Positions 56,033 to 64,000 of a DNA stretch of 64,000 nt are shown here, one piece after another (the stretch's first letter is position 1; each line of letters begins with the position of its first letter). The stretch is taken from assembly GCF_008801715.1 (NCBI RefSeq), contig NZ_VZPG01000001.1:930001-994000 (forward strand). Direction: 5' to 3'. Source of the DNA: Pseudochrobactrum saccharolyticum (GTDB lineage: Bacteria > Pseudomonadota > Alphaproteobacteria > Rhizobiales > Rhizobiaceae). The notes under the pieces are model-generated. The model was given only the letters and a program-made list of their open reading frames with translations. It did not search any database and was not told where the DNA came from. Made by a program: the position numbers and the translations under genes.

Positions 56033-56450
56033 TATTCCATAATTTGGGTTCAGCGAATTCCAGTGAATTGCCGGAAGGATCGCGGATGTAAAGTGAGCGC
56101 GCGCCATTCGGCCAGTCAAATTCGCGCTCAACCTCGATACCATGTTTTTCCAGATGTTGCTTCCAGTCTGCGATTTCCTCGCGGCTGGCTGCAAAACACA
56201 TATGGCCTGCACCGGTTGTACCATGGCTCGGGACAGGCAGCGCCCCTTCCGGTGCCGGTTTTACCGTCTCTTTGGCGTCGAAAATCAACAATACGCCCTC
56301 GCCGCAGCGAAAAAATGCATTGCGATGATTATAGGGCAATGCCAGTTCCAGCCCCAGAATATCGCGGTAGAACTGCACAGCCTCTTCGATATCGCGCACA
56401 TAAAGCGCGGTTTCAAGGATCTGTTTCGGTTTCAGCTGTTCGTTCTGCAT
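56025..56450 (-). CDS. VOC-family (glyoxalase/bleomycin-resistance-like) protein
   Basis: A 141-residue two-module VOC protein. Landmarks: [20 protein letters not shown] (~11), [10 protein letters not shown], then [20 protein letters not shown] (~83) and [18 protein letters not shown] (~120, with the metal-ligand Glu). The substrate is unknown; it may be a glyoxalase-like lyase or a dioxygenase. GGGAA precedes the ATG at 56450. It lies between rph and rdgB and overlaps rdgB, so it belongs to the same transcript. Confidence 0.83.
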   Translation of the reverse strand: MQNEQLKPKQILETALYVRDIEEAVQFYRDILGLELALPYNHRNAFFRCGEGVLLIFDAKETVKPAPEGALPVPSHGTTGAGHMCFAASREEIADWKQHLEKHGIEVEREFDWPNGARSLYIRDPSGNSLEFAEPKLWNNG

Positions 56451-56596
56451 TATGAATTTCCCACCATCATCATTGTTACGGAAATGCTCCGGCCCGTTAT
56501 AACAGGTTCCGGAACATTCTCCGCTCACGATCGGGTGAATTATCCAATTAAACTATTGGATAATTTGGAATGCATTCAGAGCCGCCTGTTTCCGAA

Positions 56597-57313
56597 TTAA
56601 GAAACAGCCATTTTCTGCAGGTCAACCAGACGCTTAATGCCGTTGCGTGCCAGCACCATCAGCGCCGCAAACTCTTCATCCGAGAATGGTTCACCTTCGG
56701 CAGTGCCCTGCACTTCAACAATACCGCCGCGACCGGTCATCACGAAATTCGCATCGGTCTGCGCGGATGAATCTTCCGGATAATCCAGATCAATCACCGG
56801 CACACCTTCGTAAATACCGCAGGAAATTGCAGCAACATGGTCCTTGAGAACCTTGTCGACCTTGACCATCTGGCGGGCTTCCATCCAGCGCAGGCAATCA
56901 TGCAGTGCAACCCAGCCGCCGGTAATCGCCGCAGTACGGGTGCCGCCATCAGCCTGAATAACATCGCAGTCGACGGTGATCTGATATTCGCCCAGAGCCT
57001 GCATATCGACAACAGCGCGCAAGGAACGGCCGATCAGACGCTGAATTTCCTGTGTGCGGCCACCCTGCTTACCGCTGGCGGCTTCACGACGCATACGATC
57101 GCCGGTTGAGCGTGGCAGCATGCCATATTCTGCTGTGACCCAGCCCTTACCGCTGTTGCGCATCCAGCCCGGAACTTTTTCTTCAAGACTTGCGGTGCAA
57201 AGCACATGGGTATCGCCGAATTTCACAAGGCAGGAGCCTTCTGCATGTTTGGAAATACCGCGTTCAAAAGAGATTGCACGCATTTCGTCCGGAGTGCGTT
57301 TGGATGGACGCAT
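56597..57313 (-). CDS. rph: Ribonuclease PH
   Basis: A 238-residue phosphorolytic 3'-exoribonuclease trimming tRNA 3' ends. The sequence [19 protein letters not shown] opens it; [20 protein letters not shown] (~45), [18 protein letters not shown] (~95), [19 protein letters not shown] (~115) and [19 protein letters not shown] (~175) follow. The ATG at 57313 follows AAAAGGAAAATCC; the frame to 57379 is not supported. It is divergent from hrcA. Confidence 0.94.
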   Translation of the reverse strand: MRPSKRTPDEMRAISFERGISKHAEGSCLVKFGDTHVLCTASLEEKVPGWMRNSGKGWVTAEYGMLPRSTGDRMRREAASGKQGGRTQEIQRLIGRSLRAVVDMQALGEYQITVDCDVIQADGGTRTAAITGGWVALHDCLRWMEARQMVKVDKVLKDHVAAISCGIYEGVPVIDLDYPEDSSAQTDANFVMTGRGGIVEVQGTAEGEPFSDEEFAALMVLARNGIKRLVDLQKMAVS

Positions 57314-57526
57314 GGATTTTCCTTTTAAAACAAGACTGCATCGCCAATGAGCGGCAGCCTGACTGTAATCTGATGACACCTTTGAAAGGCAGTTATCCTG
57401 CTTCTAAGCCTGTAGTCGCCAAATTTAAAGGAAAATCGAAGGGGAAACATGCAAAGGGCATCTCCCGCCCTTTGCCCGCGCTGCACAATAGCCTATATAT
57501 TGCTCATAAACGGAGCCAATGAACCT

Positions 57527-58612
57527 ATGATAAGACCGGATCGTGCTGACACTCTGCATGCCCCTTTACAGGTGCTGGATCAGCGGTCACGCGATATTTT
57601 CCAACGCATTGTTGAAAGCTATCTGAATGACGGCGAGCCGGTCGGTTCGCGTAATTTGTCACGTCTGCTGCCTTTGTCTTTGTCTCCGGCAACCATCCGT
57701 AATGTGATGAGTGATCTGGAACATCTGGGACTGGTCTATTCTCCGCATATTTCCGCAGGCCGGATGCCGACCCAACTGGGTCTGCGCTTCTTTGTCGATG
57801 CCTTTATGGAGGTCAGCGACCTTCCCGCTGATGAACGCAGCAGTATTGAACATCAGGTGCGGGCAGCAGGGCAAAATAACTCTGTCGAGCATGTGCTGAC
57901 CGAAGCCAGCCAAATCCTCTCCGGCCTGTCACGCGGTGCCGGTCTGGTACTGGCGACCAAGGCCGAAGGCGCGCTCAAACATATTGAATTTGTACGGCTC
58001 GACCCGACCCGTGCTTTGGCGGTGATGGTCACGCAAAGCGGGGACGTGGAAAACCGTGTGCTTGATCTGCCCGCAGGTGTTACCTCTTCTCAGCTGATCG
58101 AAGCCTCGAATTTTCTGAATGCCCATATTCACGGTAAAACCCTTGCCGAAGCCCGCAATCAGATTGCAACTTTGCAAGAGGAAACCCGTCAGGCGCTCGA
58201 CAGCCTCTCCCAGCATCTGGTGGAACAGGGGCTGGCAGTGTGGAGCGGTGCATCCGGTGACCAGCAAACCCGTTTGATTGTGCGCGGACGTTCCAATCTT
58301 CTGGAAAACATCTCCGCGCAGGATGATCTGGAGCGGTTGCGCCTGCTGTTTGACGATCTGGAAACCAAAGAAGGCATGATCCAGCTGCTGGATCTGGCGG
58401 AAGCCGGTTCCGGCGTGCGGATTTTCATCGGCTCGGAAAATAAACTCTTCTCCCTATCCGGCTCCTCACTGGTGGTTGCGCCCTATCGCGACTCCGAACA
58501 ACGGGTCATCGGCGCGCTTGGCGTGATCGGCCCGACAAGGCTCAATTATGCCCGTATCGTGCCGATGGTGGACTATACGGCCTCGCTGGTTTCCCGCCTG
58601 TTACGAGGTTAA
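57527..58612 (+). CDS. hrcA: Heat-inducible transcription repressor HrcA
   Basis: A 361-residue repressor of chaperone genes. The N-terminal HTH is [20 protein letters not shown] to [20 protein letters not shown] (~20-75), followed by [18 protein letters not shown]. The C-terminal GIRI-like effector region reads [20 protein letters not shown] and [20 protein letters not shown]. The ATG at 57527 is used with GGAG about 11 bases upstream; the frame to 57449 lacks a site. No CIRCE (TTAGCACTC-N9-GAGTGCTAA) was seen before it, so it is probably not autoregulated here. grpE follows after 106 bases. Confidence 0.92.
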   Translation: MIRPDRADTLHAPLQVLDQRSRDIFQRIVESYLNDGEPVGSRNLSRLLPLSLSPATIRNVMSDLEHLGLVYSPHISAGRMPTQLGLRFFVDAFMEVSDLPADERSSIEHQVRAAGQNNSVEHVLTEASQILSGLSRGAGLVLATKAEGALKHIEFVRLDPTRALAVMVTQSGDVENRVLDLPAGVTSSQLIEASNFLNAHIHGKTLAEARNQIATLQEETRQALDSLSQHLVEQGLAVWSGASGDQQTRLIVRGRSNLLENISAQDDLERLRLLFDDLETKEGMIQLLDLAEAGSGVRIFIGSENKLFSLSGSSLVVAPYRDSEQRVIGALGVIGPTRLNYARIVPMVDYTASLVSRLLRG

Positions 58613-58718
58613 AACCGGTTTCACCCTGTTAATTTGCCGCGCCACAGAGCGATGGCCTTGATTTTCAGTACACAAACATCGATATCCCAGACAATATGAT
58701 TCAAGACGGAAGAGAATA

Positions 58719-59366
58719 ATGGCTGACGAAAAGAAAAACGGCGAAACCCCAGATCTTGGCCAGCGCGACCTGAATAATCCGCGTGACCGCGATGCTCTGA
58801 AGCGTGCCGCTGATGATTTTCTGAAAGCGCGCAAGGATGAAGCAGTGGCTGAAGCTGCAGAAGATGATGCTGCCGCTGAAGATGCCATCAACCCGCTTGC
58901 CGAATTGCAGGTGGAAAATAATGCGCTGAAAGACCAGATGCTGCGTCTGGCTGCGGATATGGAAAATCTGCGTAAACGCACTGCCCGCGAAATGCAGGAT
59001 GCGAAAGCCTATGCGGTAACCAATTTTGCCCGCGACATGCTTTCAGTTTCCGACAATCTGCGTCGTGCGCTGGATGCTATTCCAACAGATGCGCTTGCTG
59101 AAGACACAGGCCTGAAAGCTCTGGCTGAAGGCGTGGAAATGACTGAACGCGCAATGATCAATGCGCTGGAACGTCATGGCGTAACCCAGTTGTCGCCGGA
59201 AGGTCAGAAATTCGACCCGAATTTCCATCAGGCGATCTTTGAAGTACCGAATGCTGAAGTGCCTAATAATACAGTCGTTCAGGTCATGCAGACCGGCTAT
59301 GCCATCGGCGACCGCGTTCTGCGTCCGGCCATGGTCGGCGTATCACGCGGCGGTCCTAAAGAATAA
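58719..59366 (+). CDS. grpE: Nucleotide exchange factor GrpE
   Basis: A 215-residue homodimeric co-chaperone that releases ADP from DnaK. An acidic, Ala-rich N-terminus (~1-65) leads to the long coiled-coil helix ([20 protein letters not shown], ~67) and the beta-wing domain, with [20 protein letters not shown] (~150), HQAIFEVPN and [27 protein letters not shown] precedes the ATG. A terminator lies about 60 bases after the stop, so it may share a transcript with hrcA. Confidence 0.95.
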   Translation: MADEKKNGETPDLGQRDLNNPRDRDALKRAADDFLKARKDEAVAEAAEDDAAAEDAINPLAELQVENNALKDQMLRLAADMENLRKRTAREMQDAKAYAVTNFARDMLSVSDNLRRALDAIPTDALAEDTGLKALAEGVEMTERAMINALERHGVTQLSPEGQKFDPNFHQAIFEVPNAEVPNNTVVQVMQTGYAIGDRVLRPAMVGVSRGGPKE

Positions 59367-59423
59367 AATTTTCTGACATTGCGGCTTAACATCAGTCTCA
59401 GTCGCTCAGTGTAAAGACAAAAA

Positions 59424-59456
59424 CGGACGCAGGGCTTTCCTTGCGTCCGCTTTTTA
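59424..59456 (+). terminator. Terminator after grpE
   Basis: CGGACGCA and TGCGTCCG form the main stem around GGGCTTTCCT, followed by CTTTTT on the plus strand. Confidence 0.8.
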
Positions 59457-59536
59457 TTGGGCTGAATTTTCATAAAATTGCGCTACACAGGAATAAGCAA
59501 TCCGGTGCGATTTGCTTAGATAAGGGAGGACAAGAC

Positions 59537-60196
59537 ATGACATTTATCGATTTTATCGACTATGCCGGTGTCTTTGTCTTTGCCGCAACCGGTGCGCTGG
59601 CAGCCTCGCGCTGCCGTCTTGATATTATCGGCTTCATCTTTCTTGCCAATATGACCGCCGTCGGCGGTGGTGCCCTGCGCGATCTGATGCTCGGTAATAC
59701 ACCGGTCAACTGGGTGCGTGAACCGCTCTATCTGCTGATCGGCACCAGTGCGGCTGTTCTGGTCTATTTCACCGCACACCGTGTTGAATCGCGTTATCGT
59801 ATTTTGCTCTGGCTTGATGCGATCGGCATGGCGATGTTCAGCGTGATGGGCGCAGAAAAAGCATTGCATCTCGGTTTCAATGCATGGGTTGCCATCGTTG
59901 CCGGTATTTTCACCGCAACAATGGGCGGCGTTTTGCGCGATGTCGTGGCAGGGCAGCCGTCCGTATTGATGCGCCGTGAAATCTATATTTCCGCAGCGCT
60001 GGCCGGTGCCTGTACGTTTGTGGCGCTGAGTGCACTCAGTGCGCCGATCACATTCTCTGTGCTGGCCGGTACCGGCATCGCTTTTCTGATCCGTGGCGGC
60101 GCTTTATATTACGGCTGGGTACTGCCTGCACACAAAGCGCGACGCGGGCGCACAGAAGAAGAACTCAAACGTGACGGTATTGTGCGCGACGAATAA
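59537..60196 (+). CDS. TRIC/UPF0126 (YicG-type) membrane channel protein
   Basis: A 219-residue inner-membrane protein with about seven helices in two repeated halves. The first repeat is near residue 7 (DYAGVFVFAATGALAASRC) with VGGGALRDLMLGNTPV; the second near 95 (LDAIGMAMFSVMGAEKAL) with MGGVLRDVVAGQPSVL. The paired GGG-x-LRD motifs are the hallmark of bacterial TRIC trimeric cation channels, homologous to eukaryotic TRIC. GGGAGGAC precedes the ATG at 59537; upstream starts overlap the grpE terminator. Confidence 0.88.
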   Translation: MTFIDFIDYAGVFVFAATGALAASRCRLDIIGFIFLANMTAVGGGALRDLMLGNTPVNWVREPLYLLIGTSAAVLVYFTAHRVESRYRILLWLDAIGMAMFSVMGAEKALHLGFNAWVAIVAGIFTATMGGVLRDVVAGQPSVLMRREIYISAALAGACTFVALSALSAPITFSVLAGTGIAFLIRGGALYYGWVLPAHKARRGRTEEELKRDGIVRDE

Positions 60197-60232
60197 AACG
60201 GGAAGTAATATTTCCCTCCCCGTTTCGTTTTA
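60195..60232. terminator. Terminator between the TRIC gene and the adenosine kinase gene
   Basis: AAAACGGG (60195-60202) and CCCGTTT (60218-60224) pair, with an alternative GGGAA/TTCCC stem inside. T-rich sequence follows in the plus direction, and the stem lies between converging genes. Confidence 0.55.
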
Positions 60233-60237
60233 TGTCT

Positions 60238-61260
60238 TTAGCTGGCTTTGATAAGACCGGCCTGTGCAGCAATATCTTTCAGATTATTCTGCGGACGCGG
60301 ACCGATTTGCTGGATAACAATACCGGCAGCCAATGAGCCGAACGCACCGCATTCTTTCAGCTGATAGTCGTTGGTATAGCCATAGAGAAAACCGGCGGCA
60401 TAAAGATCGCCTGCACCGGTTGTATCGACCAGCGCGTCAATTTCAATCGCCTGCACTTCCACGGTTTCATCACCACGCAGAATGATCGAGCCCTGCTCCG
60501 AACGGGTCACTGCAGCCAGCTTGCAATCGGCACGCAAGGCTTCGAGCGCACTCTCAAAAGATGAAGTTTGATAGAGCGATTTAACCTCCGCCTCATTGGC
60601 GAAAACAATATCGACGGTACCGGAGCGCATCAGATCAAGAAACTCATCACGGTAACGATCCACACAGAACGGATCGGAAAGGGTCATAGCCACTTCACGG
60701 CCATGCTCATGGGCGATTTTCGCCGCCAGCAAAATTGCTTCTTTGGCGCGTGGCGGATCCCACAAATAGCCTTCAAAATAAACCAGCTTGGATGTGCTGA
60801 CTTTAGAGCTTTCAATATCTTCAATACCAAGCTCCACGCAGGCACCGAGATAGGTATTCATGGAACGCTCGCCATCGGGCGTCACAAAAATCATGGAACG
60901 CGCGGTTGGTACGCCTTCCTGCAATGGTGCCGTATCAAACGCCACACCCTGACTACGAATATCATGTGTAAAAATCGTGCCGAGCTGATCCATCGCAACT
61001 TTGCCAAAATAGGCAGAGCGACCGCCCAGACTGGCCACACCTGCCGCAGTATTGCCTGCGCTGCCGCCTGACGCTTCAATCGCAGGGCCTTTGCGGCTGT
61101 AAAGCAGCTCGGCTCTTTCGCTGTCGATCAAATTCATAGCACCTTTGATGATGCCGTTATTGACCAGAAAATCATCTTCGGTGCGGGAAATAATATCAAC
61201 AATTGCATTCCCGATGCATAGCACGTCATATTTGGCGGCAGAAATGGCTTTTACTCCCAT
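60238..61260 (-). CDS. Adenosine kinase-like PfkB-family kinase
   Basis: A 340-residue ribokinase-family kinase. It opens with YDVLCIGNAIVDII (~11), then SGGSAGNTAAGVASLGGRSA (~63), ANEAEVKSLY (~220) and the catalytic DTTGAGDLYAAGFLYG (~290). This pattern is close to alphaproteobacterial adenosine kinases, which convert adenosine to AMP in purine salvage and clear adenosine from the SAM cycle. Another nucleoside or sugar remains possible. The upstream site before ATG 61260 is weak. It is monocistronic. Confidence 0.85.
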   Translation of the reverse strand: MGVKAISAAKYDVLCIGNAIVDIISRTEDDFLVNNGIIKGAMNLIDSERAELLYSRKGPAIEASGGSAGNTAAGVASLGGRSAYFGKVAMDQLGTIFTHDIRSQGVAFDTAPLQEGVPTARSMIFVTPDGERSMNTYLGACVELGIEDIESSKVSTSKLVYFEGYLWDPPRAKEAILLAAKIAHEHGREVAMTLSDPFCVDRYRDEFLDLMRSGTVDIVFANEAEVKSLYQTSSFESALEALRADCKLAAVTRSEQGSIILRGDETVEVQAIEIDALVDTTGAGDLYAAGFLYGYTNDYQLKECGAFGSLAAGIVIQQIGPRPQNNLKDIAAQAGLIKAS

Positions 61261-61439
61261 AAAAACTTCGCGGCGGATGACCGGAACTCAGCCCTCGCAT
61301 CCATTGCGGCACCAGTTCTATCTATGGAATGTGTTTTTTGCCAGTGCAGAAAAGCGTTTTCATTTTCATCAATACAGCGGGTGATCTGTAAAACTCATCT
61401 TGTTGCCCCTGTACAGGCTCCCTATCTATCGGAAAAAGA

Positions 61440-61482
61440 GCGCATCCCGAAAAGTGTAAAGCGGTTTTCGGATAAGATGCGC
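61440..61482. repeat. Interspersed palindromic repeat of the rhizobial type
   Basis: GCGCATC (61440-61446) pairs with GATGCGC (61476-61482), and inside it CCGAAAA pairs with TTTTCGG around GTGTAAAGCGG. Elements with GAAAAGTG..GCGGTTTTC inside a palindrome are abundant in Rhizobiales intergenic DNA. It ends 26 bases before the EI24 start, within its probable leader. Confidence 0.65.
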
Positions 61483-61507
61483 GCCAGACAAAAAAGACGG
61501 AGCCCCG

Positions 61508-62287
61508 ATGATCCTCACCGCCGCGCTTAATGCCCTCTACCGCCTGCCCTCACCGGAGTTCCGCTCAGTCCTGTGGAAATCGCTCGGCCTGACCCTGCTG
61601 GCACTGATCGCATTATGGGCACTGGCACGGCAGTTCTTTTTCTGGCTGGCATGGCCGTGGTTTGAAAATATGCTGCCTGCTATGCCGGACTGGACAAGCT
61701 GGCTCGGCCTGTTTGCCGCGATTGCCGCCGGTTTTGTGCTGGCGCTGTTGCTCGCCTTTCTGATTGCGCCGGTGACTGCATTGATTGCAGGTATGTTTCT
61801 TGATGATGTGGCAGAGATTATCGAGCGCGAAGATTACAGCAATGAACCGGTCGGCACACCGATGCCGGTTGGCCGTTCCCTCGTCTATTCGCTCAAATTT
61901 CTGGTTGTGGTCATTCTCGGCAATTTGTTCGCATTGCTGATGCTGCTGATACCGGGCGTTAATCTGATCGCCTTTTTCATCGTCAACGGCTATCTTCTCG
62001 GACGTGAGTTTTTTGAATTTGCAGCCATGCGCTATCGCGGCGAGGATGGTGCCAAAGCCTTCCGTGAAGAAAACCGGATTACAGTTTTTCTCGGTGGTCT
62101 GGTGATTGCCGGATTTATGGCGATACCGCTCATCAATTTGCTGACACCGCTTTTCGCCGCTGCCATGATGGTGCACCTGCATAAAGCCCTGAGCGGTAAG
62201 AAACCGGTCACTAGAGCGCCGTGTGCCAGACTTGGCACACGGCGCTCTAACACTTTTAAATTAGAGCATAATTTTACCTTAAACTGA
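61508..62287 (+). CDS. EI24-family (CysZ-like) membrane protein with repeat-encoded C-terminus
   Basis: A 259-residue inner-membrane protein with about five hydrophobic segments (28-50, 65-98, 135-165, 195-215 and a pair of re-entrant-looking stretches) typical of EI24/CysZ. CysZ is a sulfate permease in E. coli, but the family is broad, so no substrate is assigned. GGAG precedes the ATG at 61508. The body ends near residue 232 (HLHKALSGKK). The last ~25 residues are read from two palindromic repeats (62212-62249 and 62262-62312), and the stop codon lies at the second hairpin's loop. This tail looks acquired by repeat insertion and is probably not conserved. Confidence 0.78.
   Translation: MILTAALNALYRLPSPEFRSVLWKSLGLTLLALIALWALARQFFFWLAWPWFENMLPAMPDWTSWLGLFAAIAAGFVLALLLAFLIAPVTALIAGMFLDDVAEIIEREDYSNEPVGTPMPVGRSLVYSLKFLVVVILGNLFALLMLLIPGVNLIAFFIVNGYLLGREFFEFAAMRYRGEDGAKAFREENRITVFLGGLVIAGFMAIPLINLLTPLFAAAMMVHLHKALSGKKPVTRAPCARLGTRRSNTFKLEHNFTLN
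62212..62249. repeat. Perfect 16-base inverted repeat inside the EI24 3' end
   Basis: TAGAGCGCCGTGTGCC (62212-62227) and its exact complement (62234-62249) flank AGACTT. It lies inside the reading frame and could fold into a very stable RNA hairpin. Confidence 0.85.
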
Positions 62288-62312
62288 TCCAAGTTTAAGG
62301 AATTATGCTCTA
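62262..62312. repeat. Bulged inverted repeat between EI24 and the racemase-like gene
   Basis: TAGAGCATAATT, a TTA bulge and CCTTAAACT pair with AGTTTAAGG and AATTATGCTCTA around GATCCA. Both this and the preceding palindrome begin with TAGAGC, suggesting related mobile palindromes. The EI24 stop codon (62285-62287) sits at the loop. Confidence 0.75.
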
Positions 62313-62337
62313 TCAACCGCCATTAATTGAGAGAACC

Positions 62338-62976
62338 ATGCGCATTGCCTGCCTGCATACGGCCGCCAGTAATATTGAAATTTTCGGGAAAGCTGCCTCA
62401 GCCTTGCAGCTTGATGCCGGAGATATCAGCCATGCGGTTCACTGTGAGTTGCTGGAAGCAGCAGAAAAGCAGGGAGGCCTTACACGAGCCATTGAAATGG
62501 CAACGCTGCATATCATCCAAAACCTCATCACTGAGGCAGATGCAGTTCTTGTGACCTGTTCAACCCTTGGTGCAATCGCTGACAGTGCCCGCACCGCATT
62601 TACCAAGCCGGTTCTGCGCACAGACCGTGCTTTGGCAGAGCAGGCTCTGGAGAGCGGTTTATCTGTGAGTGTTCTTTGCACTGCCCCGACAACACTGGAG
62701 CCGACGACAGAATTATTCCGTCAGGTCTTTGTCAATGCGCAGGCCGCACCGGATATCAGGCTGATTGACGGTGCATGGGATTTATTCCGTGCCGGTGAGA
62801 TCAAAGCCTATGAAAGAGCAATCGCAGATGCTGCGAACGCCGCTCATGATACAGGCAGCCAGCTGGTAGTTCTGGCGCAAACCTCTATGGCAAATGCCGC
62901 TGCACTTATCCGCCACAAGACACACGTGCTTGATGCACCAACTGCCGCCCTGCGCCAGCTTCTGCACCGTGTTTAA
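62338..62976 (+). CDS. Asp/Glu/hydantoin racemase-like protein
   Basis: A 212-residue cytosolic protein resembling the aspartate/glutamate/hydantoin racemase superfamily. ACLHTAASNIEIFGKAASAL opens it; VLVTCSTLGAIADSA (~70) and VVLAQTSMANAAALI (~180) sit where the two catalytic thiols are usually found. The first contains Cys, but the second has no Cys (VLAQTSM), so racemase activity with two cysteines is doubtful. GAGAG lies before the ATG at 62338; the frame upstream overlaps a repeat. The substrate is unknown. It converges with nth, overlapping its stop by four bases. Confidence 0.72.
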   Translation: MRIACLHTAASNIEIFGKAASALQLDAGDISHAVHCELLEAAEKQGGLTRAIEMATLHIIQNLITEADAVLVTCSTLGAIADSARTAFTKPVLRTDRALAEQALESGLSVSVLCTAPTTLEPTTELFRQVFVNAQAAPDIRLIDGAWDLFRAGEIKAYERAIADAANAAHDTGSQLVVLAQTSMANAAALIRHKTHVLDAPTAALRQLLHRV

Positions 62977-63698
62977 TCGTCGATCCGCTTCAGCGGTGCC
63001 GGAATCGTATTGGTTTTCTGCGCCGATTTGCAAATATCGGCGATCACGCAATTGACGCAATCCGGCGTGCGGGCCTTGCAGACATAGCGGCCATGCAGGA
63101 TCAGCCAGTGATGGGCATGCATCATAAATTCTGCCGGAATGATCTTCACCAGCTTGGCTTCGATCTCATCCGGTGTTTTGTAAGGCGCAAGACCGATCCG
63201 GTTGCCTATTCGCAGAATATGCGTATCCACCGCCATTGTCGGTTGGCCGAAAGCCATATTCAACACCACATTGGCTGTTTTGCGCCCCACCCCCGGCAAA
63301 GTCACCAGCGCATCACGGTCACCCGGCACTTCACCGCCGAAATTATCAATCAGCGCCTGAGACAATAAAATTGCATTCTTTGCTTTATTGCGCCACAGGC
63401 CGATGGTGCGAATATAATCACCGACAACCTCTTCACCCAGATCGACCATTTTTTGCGGTGTATCAGCAATGGCAAACAAAGCCCGTGTTGCTTTATTCAC
63501 GCCCGCATCGGTTGCCTGCGCCGACAGCATCACCGCCACCAGCAGCGTGAAAGTGTTGACGTGCTCAAGCTCGCCTTTCGGCTCCGGACGCTGCACGGAA
63601 AACCGCCGGAAAATCTCATGGATTTCTGCCGGTGTATAAAGCGTGCCGCTGACACGACGCTGAGATTTTGCGGGAATCTGGGTCTGGTTGTTCTGCAT
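62973..63698 (-). CDS. nth: Endonuclease III (DNA glycosylase/AP lyase)
   Basis: A 241-residue base-excision repair enzyme removing oxidised pyrimidines. The helix-hairpin-helix is LVTLPGVGRKTANVVLNMAF, where the catalytic Lys precedes TANVV (~145), and the catalytic Asp is in VDTHILRIGNRIGL (~165). The [4Fe-4S] loop C-x6-C-x2-C-x5-C reads CKARTPDCVNCVIADIC (~215). The ATG at 63698 has no clear ribosome-binding site; a longer frame to 63782 is not typical. A TATA-rich stretch lies just upstream and may be its promoter. Confidence 0.94.
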   Translation of the reverse strand: MQNNQTQIPAKSQRRVSGTLYTPAEIHEIFRRFSVQRPEPKGELEHVNTFTLLVAVMLSAQATDAGVNKATRALFAIADTPQKMVDLGEEVVGDYIRTIGLWRNKAKNAILLSQALIDNFGGEVPGDRDALVTLPGVGRKTANVVLNMAFGQPTMAVDTHILRIGNRIGLAPYKTPDEIEAKLVKIIPAEFMMHAHHWLILHGRYVCKARTPDCVNCVIADICKSAQKTNTIPAPLKRIDD

Positions 63699-63849
63699 GG
63701 CATTTATATAGTAAGCTATAAGCAAGAAGCCTATCTGCAAGCTTGCCGCAGGCTGGAGTGCCGTGCTCTTTTTCGGGCACACAAAGGTGCTCTAGCATTT
63801 CATGCTGCCGAGCTTTTACCAACGATATGTGACCCCGAGAGTTATTGCC

Positions 63850-64000
63850 ATGAATGCACCTTACCATCCGGACGGTGCTGATCCGGACGCCTATGGCGCA
63901 GAGTTTTTCAAAGCGACCCTGCTTCCTTACCGCTCGCTTTCACCGCGCGGTTTTCAGATCATGATTTTAAGCCTGCTGCTGCTCTGGGCCTGTATCGGCA
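63850..64000 (+). CDS. DUF2244-family membrane protein, partial (3' end outside window)
   Basis: Only the first 50 residues are visible. It opens with MNAPYHPDGADPDAYG, then FKATLLPYRSLSPRGF, the typical DUF2244 opening, and a membrane segment starts at IMILSLLLLWACIG. The gene lies divergent to nth, the usual neighbour in Rhizobiales. Family function is unknown. The ribosome-binding site is not obvious. The frame is cut at the window end. Confidence 0.78.
   Translation, partial: MNAPYHPDGADPDAYGAEFFKATLLPYRSLSPRGFQIMILSLLLLWACIG

Noticed and set aside
57314-57526. CIRCE operator before hrcA
   Set aside because: I looked for TTAGCACTC and GAGTGCTAA in the rph-hrcA gap and found neither arm.

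Overview
The window is chromosomal DNA from an alphaproteobacterium of the order Hyphomicrobiales (Rhizobiales), most likely in or near Brucellaceae. The signs are a BA14K-family protein, a fused CysN-CysC, the cysG-DUF2849-cysI-cysH-DUF934 cluster, the rph/rdgB/hemW/rsmI/yraN and hrcA-grpE neighbourhoods, nth beside a DUF2244 gene, and palindromic repeats of the rhizobial intergenic type. Base composition looks near 50% G+C, low for the order, so a Pseudochrobactrum- or Ochrobactrum-like organism is a guess and not a determination. I see no prophage, insertion sequence, CRISPR array, rRNA or replication origin.

Layout. 1-1.6 kb: pseudouridine catabolism (psuG, cut by the window edge, and an HTH-kinase fusion psuK). 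1.8-3.7 kb: a histidine kinase behind a promoter and a folded leader. 3.8 kb: tRNA-Arg(ACG). 4.2-9.2 kb: an accessory stretch with an exported beta-helix protein, an MgtC-type membrane protein and two AT-rich tandem paralogues of unknown function. 9.3-18.4 kb: an aldehyde dehydrogenase, a CueR-type regulator, an HWE-type sensor kinase, an LTA-synthase-like phosphotransferase and a PAS-GGDEF-EAL protein. 18.5-24 kb: copZ-copA behind a classical CueR promoter, then membrane PQQ glucose dehydrogenase. 24-28.5 kb: an alcohol/acetaldehyde oxidation cluster (DUF779, adh, aldB, AcoR-like regulator). 28.6-31.2 kb: glpD and glpR. 31.4-35.3 kb: GDP-mannose synthesis (phosphomannomutase and a ManC-epimerase fusion). 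35.7 kb: tRNA-Pro(TGG). 36-40.5 kb: an SLT-like lipoprotein, then cysQ, cysNC and cysD. 40.8-46 kb: an FAD oxidoreductase and metH. 46-48 kb: small genes (BA14K, a membrane protein, a Dabb protein, a ferredoxin). 48-52.7 kb: the sulfite-reduction operon. 52.8-59.4 kb: housekeeping RNA, DNA and protein quality-control genes. 59.5-64 kb: a TRIC-like channel, adenosine kinase, an EI24 membrane protein, a racemase-like protein, nth and a partial DUF2244 gene.

How the genes work together. The two cys blocks give assimilatory sulfate reduction from sulfate to sulfide: CysD/CysN make APS, CysC can make PAPS, CysH reduces APS, CysG makes siroheme for CysI, and CysQ clears PAP. MetH links the resulting sulfur to methionine, and its upstream palindrome looks like a SahR site. 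The ADH, AldB, DUF779 and AcoR-like genes form a short-chain alcohol oxidation module. The CueR-like gene lies 7 kb from its probable target promoter. Many start codons were reset from the longest ORF to a nearer ribosome-binding site, and four genes appear to start with TTG.

The most unusual items are the AT-rich paralogue pair at 6.96-9.17 kb, the structured leader in front of the kinase at 1.8-1.95 kb, the EI24 reading frame that runs through palindromic repeats, and the regulator that keeps GAF and Fis-HTH domains without an AAA+ domain. All assignments come from reading the sequence; no database search was run.
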